Positions 8,152 through 16,499 of a stretch of 64,000 bases of DNA are shown here, in pieces. Made by a program: the position numbers and the translations under genes. The notes beneath the pieces are model-generated. The model made no database searches, had not been told where the DNA came from, and saw only the letters and a program-made list of their open reading frames with translations. Position 1 is the first letter of the stretch. Each line of letters opens with the position of its first letter. The stretch lies in the NCBI GenBank assembly GCA_042408595.1, contig JBHOQX010000114.1, positions 1 to 64,000 of the forward strand, read 5' to 3'. The DNA is from JBHOQX01 sp042408595 (GTDB taxonomy: Bacteria > Chloroflexota > Chloroflexia > Chloroflexales > Roseiflexaceae).

Positions 8152-9174
8152 CTACCCCTTCACCGCGCCTTCCAGCATCGCCACGAAGAACACGCGGCGC
8201 GCAAACAGAAACATGACAACCACCGGCAGAGCCACCAGCACGCAGGCCGCCGCCAGCGCGTTATAGGCGATCCCGGAGGCGGCAATATACTCGTAGACGC
8301 CATACATCGCGCCGCGCAGGGCCTGCTTGTTCAACAGCACGTAGTTGAGCGTAAAATCGTTCCACACCTGCACGAACGACAGCAGAAAGACCGAGAACAG
8401 GCCCGGCGCGGCCAGCGGCGCCACGATCCGCCCAAGCGCCCCCAGCGGCGTTGCGCCGTCGATCAGCGCCGCCTGCTCCAACTCGTTTGGAATCGCGTCG
8501 AAGAAGCTCTTGGCGATCCAGATCGCAAATGGCAGGTCGAACCCGACATACACCACGATCATAAACAGCCGGTCGTCGAAGCCTGGCAACCTGTGGCGCA
8601 GCACATTACCCAGCTGGAGCAGCGCTAGCAGCATCGTCAGCAGCGGCACGCCGCTCACCAGCAGCGTGCCCACCAGCATGATGCGCCGCCCGCGGAAGCG
8701 GTAGCGCGAGTAGGCGTAGGCCGAGAGCGCAGCCAGCAACGTCACGAGCGCGGCCGCCGACCCGGCGTAGCCGATCGTATTTGGCAGGTAGGCCGTGAAG
8801 ATCCGCCCCTCGATCCGAAAGCCCGGCGCCGTCTCGCTTGGCCGCAGCAGCAACACCCGCGCATACCCTTCCGCCACGAAGCGGCACGCCGTCGGGTCGA
8901 AGATCGCCCGAGGGGTATCGCACGGCAGCAGCAGCGGCGGTTCGCGGTGCACATCGGCCTCACGCTTGAGCGACAGCACCAAGGTGCTGAAGATCGGGAA
9001 CAGCATCACCAGGCAGATCAGCACCAGGGAACCGTTCAACAGCACCGCGGTGGTTACACGGCTCCCCGCCGCGCGCCGGCTGGCGCGGGCCGGGCGGGCC
9101 GTGCGCGGAATGCTCGCAACGCCAGTATGCTGGGCAACGCCAGCCGGCCGGGGTAGGTTGGGACCGCGTGCCAC
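8152..9174 (-). CDS. ABC transporter permease, MalG type (cassette B)
   Basis: A 340-residue inner-membrane permease of the carbohydrate-uptake 1 type. After a basic N-terminus come the first helix, TTAVLLNGSLVLICLVMLFP, several further helices, the EAA loop ELEQAALIDGATPLGALGR near residue 245 and the usual end LEGAVKG. It is longer than typical MalG proteins because of an extended periplasmic loop (about residues 70-105). The start is GTG 9174, four bases after the upstream permease stop. It is closely similar to the permease at 11994-12836, indicating cassette duplication. Substrate unknown. Confidence 0.9.
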   Translation of the reverse strand: MARGPNLPRPAGVAQHTGVASIPRTARPARASRRAAGSRVTTAVLLNGSLVLICLVMLFPIFSTLVLSLKREADVHREPPLLLPCDTPRAIFDPTACRFVAEGYARVLLLRPSETAPGFRIEGRIFTAYLPNTIGYAGSAAALVTLLAALSAYAYSRYRFRGRRIMLVGTLLVSGVPLLTMLLALLQLGNVLRHRLPGFDDRLFMIVVYVGFDLPFAIWIAKSFFDAIPNELEQAALIDGATPLGALGRIVAPLAAPGLFSVFLLSFVQVWNDFTLNYVLLNKQALRGAMYGVYEYIAASGIAYNALAAACVLVALPVVVMFLFARRVFFVAMLEGAVKG

Positions 9175-9178
9175 GCCG

Positions 9179-10102
9179 CTACTCCTCTCGCACCCCCGAG
9201 ATACGGATCGTCAGGACCACCAGCGCGATGTTGATCAGCGTCATGCAGAGCGAGAGCGCCGCCGCCAGGCCAACATCGATCCGGCTGAAGCCGATCATGT
9301 AGAGCAGATAGCTCAGCACGGTTGTCGCGCTCCCCGGCCCGCCGCTGGTCATACTAAACACCATCCCGACCCCATTGATCCCGCCGATCAGGATGTTGAA
9401 CAGCGCCACCAGCACCGTCGGCACGATCAGCGGCAGCGTGATCGCCCAAAAACTCTGCCAGCGGCTGGCCCCATCGATCCGCGCACTCTCCAGCACCTCG
9501 CCCGGCACGGTTTGCAACGCTGCCAGGATGAGCAGGCTCACAAACGGGAGCGTCTTCCAGGTCGAGGCTAGGATGAGCCACAGCATCGCCGGCGCCGGTG
9601 GGAAGGCAATGCCGCGCACCAATGGCGGGGGCGGTGGCGATGTCAACACCGAGATCCCCTGCCCGCCAAACAGGGCCGGGTTGGCGAAGAATGGCGCGAA
9701 CAGGCCGTAATCCGGCACCACAAAGAGCCGCCACACCACCCCGGCGATCACGTCCGACAGCACCCAGGGGATGAAGATCAGCGTGATCGCCACGCCGCTC
9801 AGCCGGAGGCGCCGATTCAGCAATAGCGCAATCACGAACGCGCCGCCCAGCGTCAGCACCACATACCCCGATAGAAAGACCGTCGTGTGTGTCAGGCTCT
9901 CAAGAAACAGGCCCGTGTTCAGCAGCCGCTGGAAGTTGCCGAGCCCGCGAAAGACATAGACGCCCGTGCCCGGCTCCAGGCTGTGGAAGCCGAGATAGAC
10001 AGTGAACAGGGCCGGGTAGAGCTGAATGCAGGCGATCACGATCAGGCCGGGTAACAGCAGCCCGTAGGGCAACACGGTTAGACGTTGTTTACGCTGCACC
10101 AT
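9179..10102 (-). CDS. ABC transporter permease, MalF/UgpA type (cassette B)
   Basis: A 307-residue permease that pairs with the MalG-type protein downstream. Visible are the first helix PYGLLLPGLIVIACIQLYPAL, the FIPWVLSDVIAGVVW segment shared with the paralogue at 12839, the EAA loop VLESARIDGASRWQSFW near residue 215, and GGPGSATTVLSYLLY. A proline run (SPPPPP, about residue 150) lies in a periplasmic loop and is unusual. It lies 60 bp after its binding protein and 4 bp before the partner permease. Confidence 0.9.
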   Translation of the reverse strand: MVQRKQRLTVLPYGLLLPGLIVIACIQLYPALFTVYLGFHSLEPGTGVYVFRGLGNFQRLLNTGLFLESLTHTTVFLSGYVVLTLGGAFVIALLLNRRLRLSGVAITLIFIPWVLSDVIAGVVWRLFVVPDYGLFAPFFANPALFGGQGISVLTSPPPPPLVRGIAFPPAPAMLWLILASTWKTLPFVSLLILAALQTVPGEVLESARIDGASRWQSFWAITLPLIVPTVLVALFNILIGGINGVGMVFSMTSGGPGSATTVLSYLLYMIGFSRIDVGLAAALSLCMTLINIALVVLTIRISGVREE

Positions 10103-10162
10103 CTTGACTCCCTCTGGCTGCTGCGCGGCAAGTTCGGTTTGATCTCCGGGAAGATGCTACGC

Positions 10163-11590
10163 TTAGGGAAATTGTCTATTGTACTCGTTCTCCGCGGCCG
10201 TCAGCGCGGCAGCACTATCGCCGGTCGGGTCGGTCTTGAGCAGGTCGTAGATCACTTTGGTGATCAGGGTTTTAGCTTCGGGAATGTGGGTGAGCGAGCC
10301 GTACCAGGGGCGGCACTCGCTCGCGCTGGCGGCGGCCAGCGCCTCCTTCGCCAGCGGCCCGTTGAACGCGGGATCCGACTTGAGCGCATTGCTGATGGGC
10401 AGGCCGCCATTGGTGCGGTTAATCCAGTCGATCTGGTTCGGCTTCTTCATGATCCAGTTAATGTAGGTCTTAGCTCCCTCGACGTTCTTCGCCGTGCGCG
10501 GCACCGTCAGGCCGTAAATCTGCAGCCCACAACCGGGCATCTTTCCCTTGGGGGCGACAAACGGCGCCGCCTTGAGTGCGCCGCTGCTCACCGCATCCTC
10601 AATGTCTTGAGGCGAGTTGCTCTTGAAAGCTTTGCCGCCAGGGGTTGTCAACGGGTGCAGATAGTTGCGCGCCACCGCGTAGGACACTGGGAACGCGCCG
10701 GCCTTGCCCTGCTTGAAGCTCTGCTCTTCCTCGAAGTTGCCAGCGAACACCGCCTCAGGCGAATAGCCGCCGGCCACTATTTGGCGCATAAACGCGATCG
10801 CGGCGATGTTCTCAGGGCGGTTCAGCAGCATCTTGCCGTTGCCATCATCGTAGCCGCCGCCGAACGAGGCCAGCGTCATGAAGAAGTAGCGCCCCGCACC
10901 CTCGCCGTCGAACGCCGTGTTGGCCCAGTAGGTCAGCGCGTACTGGCCCTTCGCCTTGAGTTGTTTGCTCGTTTCGAGGAGCGCTTCAGGAGTCCGTGGC
11001 AAGCCGTCCGGGTACATGTCGGTGTAGTAGATCACCATCCAGGGCGACTGCGCGATCGGGATGCACATCAGCTTGCCGTCGACGGTGCAGACCTTGACGG
11101 CCTTCGGGTCCAGGTCGGCGAACCACGGCTCGTTCCTGGCCCACTCCACGTCTTGGATGGTGTTGTTGAGCATGTACAGACGCAGGTCGGCGTCGAATAG
11201 CGCCATCACATCCGGCACGTCGCCGCCGCTCTGCACCGCGGTCACCAGTTTGGTCGCCAAGTCGTAGCCCTGCGGCTGGTTCTCCAGCTTGAGTTTGCCG
11301 GCGAACTCCTGGTTGAACTGCTGGATCGACTCGCGCATGTAGGCGTTGCCGACCCGCTCGTTGGCCTGCTCATCGGTGTTATTCTGATCAAAGTAGTACC
11401 AGGTGACCACGGTCGCGCTTGCCTCGGTCGCAACTGTTGCCGCGGGGGCGGCGCTGGGGGCAGCTACGGTAGCCGGTGCGGGGTTGGTGGGCCCGCCGTC
11501 GGCGGGTGTGCTTGCCGGAGCGCCGCAGGCGCTGGCAGCGATCGAGAGGAGAACGAGGGCGGCAAGGGTGTGACGTGGGCTCCGCGACAT
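10163..11590 (-). CDS. Extracellular solute-binding lipoprotein, family 1 (cassette B)
   Basis: A 475-residue binding lipoprotein. The signal peptide MSRSPRHTLAALVLLSIAASAC ends at a lipobox-like ASAC, followed by a disordered Ala/Pro/Thr tether and then the binding domain (VTWYYFDQNNTDEQA and on). GGGAGG seven bases upstream supports ATG 11590 over the longer frame. It captures the substrate for the permeases at 9179 and 8152. It resembles the binding protein at 13755 in architecture, with a shared NNTDEQA/QNPQNDQ-like N-terminal strand and similar length. Confidence 0.9.
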   Translation of the reverse strand: MSRSPRHTLAALVLLSIAASACGAPASTPADGGPTNPAPATVAAPSAAPAATVATEASATVVTWYYFDQNNTDEQANERVGNAYMRESIQQFNQEFAGKLKLENQPQGYDLATKLVTAVQSGGDVPDVMALFDADLRLYMLNNTIQDVEWARNEPWFADLDPKAVKVCTVDGKLMCIPIAQSPWMVIYYTDMYPDGLPRTPEALLETSKQLKAKGQYALTYWANTAFDGEGAGRYFFMTLASFGGGYDDGNGKMLLNRPENIAAIAFMRQIVAGGYSPEAVFAGNFEEEQSFKQGKAGAFPVSYAVARNYLHPLTTPGGKAFKSNSPQDIEDAVSSGALKAAPFVAPKGKMPGCGLQIYGLTVPRTAKNVEGAKTYINWIMKKPNQIDWINRTNGGLPISNALKSDPAFNGPLAKEALAAASASECRPWYGSLTHIPEAKTLITKVIYDLLKTDPTGDSAAALTAAENEYNRQFP

Positions 11591-11617
11591 GGCTGAACCT
11601 CCCAACACTAACAAGGA

Positions 11618-11989
11618 TTAGAGCGCGCGCTCTTGCAGCGGGTCGAAGTACTCGCGCCAGTACGTCACCAGGCCGTCGCGCAGCTCGAACACGATCGCGT
11701 CTTCCATCAGGTGGGTGTAGCCATCGGCGCGGCGCGTCTCGGCGAAGCTCCACTCCACCACCCCTTTGTTGCCGGCCACGATCACCTGCTTGAGGGTGAT
11801 AACGACGTTGGTGTAATCGCGGTTGAAAGCGCGGCTGGCTTCGTAAATAGCTGCCTTGCCCACAAACCGACCGGCGGGGGCGATCATCACCGCATCGTCG
11901 GCAAAATGCGCCACCACTGCTGCGGCATCCTGGCGCATCATGGCATCGGCCATTGCGGCAATCTTCGTCTCGACCGCAGCCTGATCCAT
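11618..11989 (-). CDS. NTF2-like / SnoaL-like domain protein
   Basis: A 123-residue protein with the NTF2/ketosteroid-isomerase-like fold: an N-terminal helix pair (MDQAAVETKIAAMADAMMRQDAAAVVAHF), the DDAVMIAPAGRFVGKAAI segment and a curved sheet ending WREYFDPLQE. The family includes isomerases, hydrolases and pure binding proteins, so no reaction can be assigned. It lies 4 bp after the MalG-type permease of cassette A and 27 bp before the binding protein of cassette B, so it is embedded in the transporter operon and may act on the imported compound. Confidence 0.82.
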   Translation of the reverse strand: MDQAAVETKIAAMADAMMRQDAAAVVAHFADDAVMIAPAGRFVGKAAIYEASRAFNRDYTNVVITLKQVIVAGNKGVVEWSFAETRRADGYTHLMEDAIVFELRDGLVTYWREYFDPLQERAL

Positions 11990-11993
11990 GGCA

Positions 11994-12836
11994 TCATCCC
12001 TTGACTGCGCCCTCGAGCAGGGCCTGGAAGAACACCCGCCGCAGCAACAGAAACAGTACCACCACCGGCAGCATGATCAGCACACAGGCCGCGGCCTGCA
12101 CGTGGTAAGCCACCTCGAACTGCGACTGGAAATCGAGCAAGCCGACCGTAGCGGTCTTCGCGGTTTGTTTCGAGAGCAGCACTACCGCGGCAAGAAACTC
12201 GTTCCAGGTATCAACAAAATTCAGCAGGAACGCCGCCAGCAGCCCTGGCGATGACAGCGGTGCGATGATGCGCCGTAGCGCCTCGAACGGCGTTGCCCCG
12301 TCGATCAGCGCGGCCTCCTCAAGCTCTTTGGGAATGCTGTCAAAAAAACTTCGAATAATCCAGATGCTGAACGGCAGCCCGCCACCGGTGTAGACCCCGA
12401 TCATCACCAGGTTGGTGCTGAGCAGCTTGAGGTCGCTGGCCATGCGGTACAGCGGGATGAGGTTGGTCAGCCCCGGGAGCATCATCATGCCAAGGATGGC
12501 GATCTCGAGCGCGCGGCTGCCGCGAAAGCGGTAGCGCGAAAAGCAGTAGCCGGCCAACGCGGCGATCGGGGTGACGAGCAGCGACGAGGCGGTCGAGTTG
12601 ATCAGCGTGTTCGGCAGGTAGTAGCGCAGCATGTTGCTGCGGAACACCTGTGCATAGCCATCCAGCGACCAGACCAGCGGAAAGAAGGTGGGTGGCGAGG
12701 TCAACACTTCACCCTTGGTCTTGAACGAAGTCATCAGCACATATGCCACCGGAAAGATCATAATCGCGCAGAACAGCGCCAGCAGCACGTTCGTAATAAT
12801 TGCATCGGTGCGTTTTTGCAAGCGAGACGTGACCAT
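11994..12836 (-). CDS. ABC transporter permease, MalG type (cassette A)
   Basis: A 280-residue permease starting at ATG 12836, two bases after the preceding permease stop. The frame is open far upstream, but only as a shadow of that gene. It has the first helix IITNVLLALFCAIMIFPVAYVL, the loop LTSPPTFFP, the EAA motif ELEEAALIDGATPFEALRR near residue 190 and an LEGAVKG end. It is strongly similar to the permease at 8152-9174 (for example LPFxIWIxxSFFDxIP). It forms the channel with the product of 12839-13744. Confidence 0.92.
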   Translation of the reverse strand: MVTSRLQKRTDAIITNVLLALFCAIMIFPVAYVLMTSFKTKGEVLTSPPTFFPLVWSLDGYAQVFRSNMLRYYLPNTLINSTASSLLVTPIAALAGYCFSRYRFRGSRALEIAILGMMMLPGLTNLIPLYRMASDLKLLSTNLVMIGVYTGGGLPFSIWIIRSFFDSIPKELEEAALIDGATPFEALRRIIAPLSSPGLLAAFLLNFVDTWNEFLAAVVLLSKQTAKTATVGLLDFQSQFEVAYHVQAAACVLIMLPVVVLFLLLRRVFFQALLEGAVKG

Positions 12837-12838
12837 CG

Positions 12839-13744
12839 CTAGGTCTCCACGCGCAGCAGGCGCAGGTAGATCGCCGCCAGCGCCAGGTTGAGCCCGAACA
12901 TAATCACGGCGATCGCCGCCCCCACCCCGAAGTCGCCAAACTTCCAGGCCTCCTGATACAGGTAGAAGCTCAGGGTACTGGTGGCCCGCACCGGTCCGCC
13001 GCCGGTGATCGCCAGGATCAGCCCCACCGAGTTGATCGCCCGGATCGAAAGCAGCAGCACCGTTACCAAGAGCTGGGGGCGGACGATCGGCAAGGTCATG
13101 CGCCAGAACAGCTGCCAGCGCGTGGCGCCGTCGATCACCGCGCTCTCGGTTACCTCGCGTGGCACGGTTTGTAGCGCGGCCAGCAGCAGCAGCGCGGCAA
13201 AAGCGAGCGAGCGCCAGATCGACGAGCCGATCACGATCGCCATCGAGCCGGCGGGATCGGCCAGCAGCGTGCGCTGCACCAGCGGCTGCAGCAGCTCCTG
13301 GATCAGGCCATAATCGCGGATAAACATCCAGCGCCAGATCGTGCCGGCGACCACGTCCGAAAGCACCCAGGGAATGAAGAGCAGCACCATATAGAGCGGC
13401 GTCAGGCGCACCCGGCGGTTGAGGAGCAACGCCACGCCGAAGGCGAGCACCAGCGTGATCACCAGGTAGAACCCGGTAAACACGAGCGTGTTCCATAGGC
13501 TCTCGCGCAGGTCGCCGCTGCTGAACAGGATCACGAAGTTCTGCAAGCCCACGAAGCGCTCGACCCCATCCTGCTTGCGCTGGAAGGCCAGATAGACCGA
13601 GTACAGGCTGGGGTAGACCTGGATCACCAGCAGGATCAGCAGCGACGGCAGCAGGAACCAGAACGGCAGGCTGCGCTGAAACGCGCGACTGAATCGACGG
13701 CGCCGCCCGGTTTTCACCGCTGCGCGTGGCGTTGCAACATCCAT
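12839..13744 (-). CDS. ABC transporter permease, MalF/UgpA type (cassette A)
   Basis: A 301-residue permease with a basic N-terminus, the first helix LPFWFLLPSLLILLVIQVYPSLY, the FIPWVLSDVVAGTIW segment shared with its cassette B paralogue, the EAA loop VTESAVIDGATRWQLFW and GGGPVRATSTLSFYLYQ. It starts 10 bp after the cassette A binding protein and ends 2 bp before the MalG-type partner. The short gaps and common strand support one transcript. Confidence 0.92.
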   Translation of the reverse strand: MDVATPRAAVKTGRRRRFSRAFQRSLPFWFLLPSLLILLVIQVYPSLYSVYLAFQRKQDGVERFVGLQNFVILFSSGDLRESLWNTLVFTGFYLVITLVLAFGVALLLNRRVRLTPLYMVLLFIPWVLSDVVAGTIWRWMFIRDYGLIQELLQPLVQRTLLADPAGSMAIVIGSSIWRSLAFAALLLLAALQTVPREVTESAVIDGATRWQLFWRMTLPIVRPQLLVTVLLLSIRAINSVGLILAITGGGPVRATSTLSFYLYQEAWKFGDFGVGAAIAVIMFGLNLALAAIYLRLLRVET

Positions 13745-13754
13745 AATAGGCTGC

Positions 13755-15113
13755 CTACTGTCCCGCGTTATATGCGTCTTGCGCCCCCTTCAGTTCGGTC
13801 AGAATATCGGCGTTCGTATTCAGAACGAGCTTATTAATCGTCTCAGCGAGTTTGGTCAGCGCTTTGTCATAATCAGTCAGCGGCTCGATCGGCGCGCCGT
13901 ATTTGTCCTGGTTCTCCTTCACAAACTTCCAGTAGGGCGTCTGAAAGCGTGCATCGGCGTAGGACGAATTGAGCACCGGCAAGCCACCGTAGGCCACAGC
14001 ATAATCGGCGTTGCGCTTGGTCTCCAGCAGATAGTTGATGAATTGCTTCGCCAACTCTTGGTGCTTGGACCCCTTCGGGATGGCCCACCCCGAAGCGCTG
14101 ATCAGCGTAACCGGCTGCTTGCCGGGCGCGGCAAGTGTCGGCGCGAAGCCAAGCTTGCCGGCCTCGAAGGCTTTATTCACGGCAGATGAGTCGGCCGGAA
14201 ACTCCGCGCCGGAGGGCGATTTGAGCGGGTTGAGGTAAATATACGACCAGGAGCCGGCGCCAAACGCAGCGGCAGTGCCATCCTTCATAGGGTTCTCGTT
14301 GTCGAATCCAGGGGCCAACGCCACATCCGGGGCGTACCGGTTGGCGAACAGTGCGCGCACAAACGCGACCGCCTGTGCCGTTTCGGGGCTGGCCCAGGCC
14401 GCCTTGCCCTTGGTATCGGCATAGACACCACCGAATGAATGGATCAACGAGAAGTAGAACCCTTCGACCGACGCCACCTCGCTCCCCTTGAAAGTGATCG
14501 CGTACTCGTTCGGATGCTCCTGCTTAAGCCGAGCCGCCTCCTTCAGGAATGCCTCAATGTCCGCAGGAAAGCCGTTCGGCCAGCGCTCGGTCCAATAATA
14601 GGTGAGCCGGCTGGTGAGGTTGCCGGGCACACAGTAGATCTTGCCATCAGGCGCGGTGCAGGCCTTGAGCGCGGCCGGGTTGAGGTCGCTGTACCAAGGC
14701 GCGCTCTTGACATAGTCGGTCAGATCTTCGAGGGTGCCGTTCTTGATAAAAAAGCCGAGTTGCTGGCTATCGATATACGACAGGTCAGGGATGTCCCCAC
14801 CTGAGGTCACGGCCAGGTTCAGCTTGCTGTTGATCTGGGCGTAGTCCTGAGTCACATTGGTGATCGTCAGGCCGGCGTCGATTTTGGCAGCCGCGATCGT
14901 CGCTGCAAGCCATTTATCCTGGTCATTCTGGGGATTCTGGTCGTTGAACTTGGTCCAGACCGTCAGCGCTCCGCCCTGGGGCGCGGCGACACCCGCGGTC
15001 GCTCCCATGGCTGGCGCGCTTGTGCCACCCGACGATGGCGCGGTGGTGCTGCCACAGGCGGCTAGCAGCAGCAGGGCAACACTGACAAAAGCTAGGATGC
15101 GTTTGGAAAACAT
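13755..15113 (-). CDS. Extracellular solute-binding lipoprotein, family 1 (cassette A)
   Basis: A 452-residue lipoprotein, first gene of the eight-gene minus-strand operon. The signal peptide MFSKRILAFVSVALLLLAAC ends in a clear LAAC lipobox, followed by a Ser/Thr/Gly/Ala tether and the family 1 binding domain (LTVWTKFNDQNPQNDQDKW). GGAGG four bases upstream supports ATG 15113. It feeds the permeases at 12839 and 11994. Its promoter region is shared with the divergent YheO/DauR-like regulator, which may control it. Confidence 0.92.
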   Translation of the reverse strand: MFSKRILAFVSVALLLLAACGSTTAPSSGGTSAPAMGATAGVAAPQGGALTVWTKFNDQNPQNDQDKWLAATIAAAKIDAGLTITNVTQDYAQINSKLNLAVTSGGDIPDLSYIDSQQLGFFIKNGTLEDLTDYVKSAPWYSDLNPAALKACTAPDGKIYCVPGNLTSRLTYYWTERWPNGFPADIEAFLKEAARLKQEHPNEYAITFKGSEVASVEGFYFSLIHSFGGVYADTKGKAAWASPETAQAVAFVRALFANRYAPDVALAPGFDNENPMKDGTAAAFGAGSWSYIYLNPLKSPSGAEFPADSSAVNKAFEAGKLGFAPTLAAPGKQPVTLISASGWAIPKGSKHQELAKQFINYLLETKRNADYAVAYGGLPVLNSSYADARFQTPYWKFVKENQDKYGAPIEPLTDYDKALTKLAETINKLVLNTNADILTELKGAQDAYNAGQ

Positions 15114-15259
15114 GCGACCTCCTGTGTCATGCCTCAGAACATATGTCAGCTGCGGACATACGGGTATTCCATTGCCGCAGAGCATCACGGCACGGGACCG
15201 AGCTGTGTCTCCATACGGCTCCGCTGTTGTAGGAGTCGCGAGGTTCGTCGCCGCCTGAG

Positions 15260-15272
15260 TCTATTGTATAGA
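15260..15272. promoter_or_regulatory. Dyad TCTAT-N3-ATAGA over a minus-strand -10
   Basis: TCTAT (15260-15264) and ATAGA (15268-15272) form a perfect 5-bp dyad around TGT. It covers the candidate -10 of the transporter operon, the position expected of a repressor operator. It resembles the dyad at 15533-15549, which also begins TCTA and ends TAGA. Confidence 0.4.
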
Positions 15273-15293
15273 ATGTCCATAGAAGCCTGAAAA
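15265..15293 (-). promoter_or_regulatory. Candidate promoter of the eight-gene transporter operon
   Basis: Read on the minus strand, TTTTCA (15293-15288) is followed after 17 bp by TATACA (15270-15265). Each hexamer matches the consensus at four or five positions. The leader to the ATG at 15113 would be about 145 nt. Confidence 0.45.
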
Positions 15294-15532
15294 ACGGAGA
15301 TCGCGCGGTCTCTGGCAGGCCCGAGTTGTGGCGGTATGTCATTCTGCAGTACAGTGTTCTAGGCACAACCACCAAGCGACCGCCGCGGTCCGGTATCTAG
15401 CAGCGGCGCCAACGCAGTGTGTGTGAAGGATCGTGACCTGTAGCTTGCCGGGACAGCGGGGATTATAAAGGCCAACCAACCCGTCTGTCAAGCCAAACAC
15501 GCGATCGATACAAGGCCGATCCAGCATGGTCC

Positions 15533-15549
15533 TCTACACATTTTGTAGA
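15533..15549. promoter_or_regulatory. Dyad TCTACA-N5-TGTAGA upstream of the regulator promoter
   Basis: A perfect 6-bp dyad with a 5-nt centre, immediately upstream of the -35 at 15555. A further TGTAGA lies at 15564-15569, 20 bp (about two helical turns) after the first. This looks like an operator, possibly for the adjacent YheO/DauR-like regulator. Confidence 0.4.
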
Positions 15550-15554
15550 AGGTC

Positions 15555-15583
15555 TTGACAGTCTGTAGATCTTATGATAGCAT
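15555..15583 (+). promoter_or_regulatory. Candidate promoter of the regulator and catabolic array
   Basis: TTGACA at 15555-15560, a 17-bp spacer and TAGCAT at 15578-15583. The -35 is perfect and the -10 matches four of six positions. The leader to ATG 15749 would be about 160 nt. Confidence 0.55.
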
Positions 15584-15748
15584 AGTTTCAGCCGATGTCA
15601 ACCTGGTTCTAATGCACAAACCTCGCCAGTGATGGTGGCCCTGCAGGGGTCTTGCCTCGCCGTGGGCAGAACACAGGGCAGCACGCCTACCCCTCGAAGA
15701 GCGGTTGCGCGATGCAGACGGGTCCGCATTGTGGTGCAAGGGAGCAGT

Positions 15749-16459
15749 ATGTCAGCGAAGGCTGGTTCGCATGGTACCGATGCGCTAACGGCAGTCGATC
15801 TGCAGAGCAGCGAGCGCCAGTACCGGGCGCAGGTGTTCGCCCTCTGCCGGCAGCTTGCCGAGGTGATCGTGCAAACCTTTGGCGACATCTGTGAAGTCGT
15901 GACGCATGATTTCACCCACATAGAACATTCAGTCGTGCACATCGCCGGGAATATCACCAACCGCAAGGTTGGCGATGGGCCCACCGATTTGCTGTTGCAG
16001 GCGGTACGGGCGGGGCGCACCGATCAGGATCTGTACGGCTACCCAGGGTACACACTTGACGGCAAGACGCTGCGCTCATCATCAGCGTTTCTGCGCGACC
16101 CATCAGGCCATGTGTTTGGCGCGTTCTGCGTGAATGTGGATGTCACCCATCTTGCGCAGGTCGAAGGGTGGTTAGGGCGGCTTCTTCACAATAGCGCCAA
16201 CGCCGAGGTGAGCGAAACCTTTACCCGCGACCTGTCCGAGTCGCTGGAGGTGATGATCGCCGAAGCAGCGCTCGAGATCGGCACACCGATCGCTCACATG
16301 AATCGAGCGCAGAAGATCGAACTGGTGCAGATGCTGGCCGAACGCGGCGCGTTCCGGATCAAGAAAGCGGTGACGATGGTCGCCGAACGGCTTGGCGTGT
16401 CACGCTTCACCGTCTACAACTACCTCAACGCCAACACTGACGATGGCGCGGCGAAGTAG
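15749..16459 (+). CDS. YheO/DauR-like PAS-HTH transcriptional regulator
   Basis: A 236-residue DNA-binding regulator. The N-terminal two thirds form a YheO-like PAS sensor (FGDICEVVTHDF, HSVVHIAGNITNRKVGDGPTDLLL, TLRSSSAFLRDPSGHVFGAFCVNVD). The C-terminus carries a DauR-type helix-turn-helix (KIELVQMLAERGAFRIKKAV ending in RLGVSRFTVYNYL). DauR relatives control D-arginine and other amino-acid catabolism in response to small ligands. AGGGAG five bases upstream supports ATG 15749. Its position between a divergent transporter operon and a co-directional catabolic array suggests it regulates one or both. Confidence 0.88.
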   Translation: MSAKAGSHGTDALTAVDLQSSERQYRAQVFALCRQLAEVIVQTFGDICEVVTHDFTHIEHSVVHIAGNITNRKVGDGPTDLLLQAVRAGRTDQDLYGYPGYTLDGKTLRSSSAFLRDPSGHVFGAFCVNVDVTHLAQVEGWLGRLLHNSANAEVSETFTRDLSESLEVMIAEAALEIGTPIAHMNRAQKIELVQMLAERGAFRIKKAVTMVAERLGVSRFTVYNYLNANTDDGAAK

Positions 16460-16499
16460 CGCGGCGAAGAGTGTGTCGCCTGCAGAACGGAGGTCAGCC

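Larger units (their letters stand above)
15114..15748. other. 635-bp divergent regulatory region
   Basis: No credible gene lies here. The segment separates the minus-strand transporter operon from the plus-strand regulator and catabolic genes. It holds a candidate minus-strand promoter (15265-15293), a candidate plus-strand promoter (15555-15583) and two TCTA...TAGA dyads. 15535-15600 is notably A+T rich for this genome. I see nothing in 15300-15520. Confidence 0.7.
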
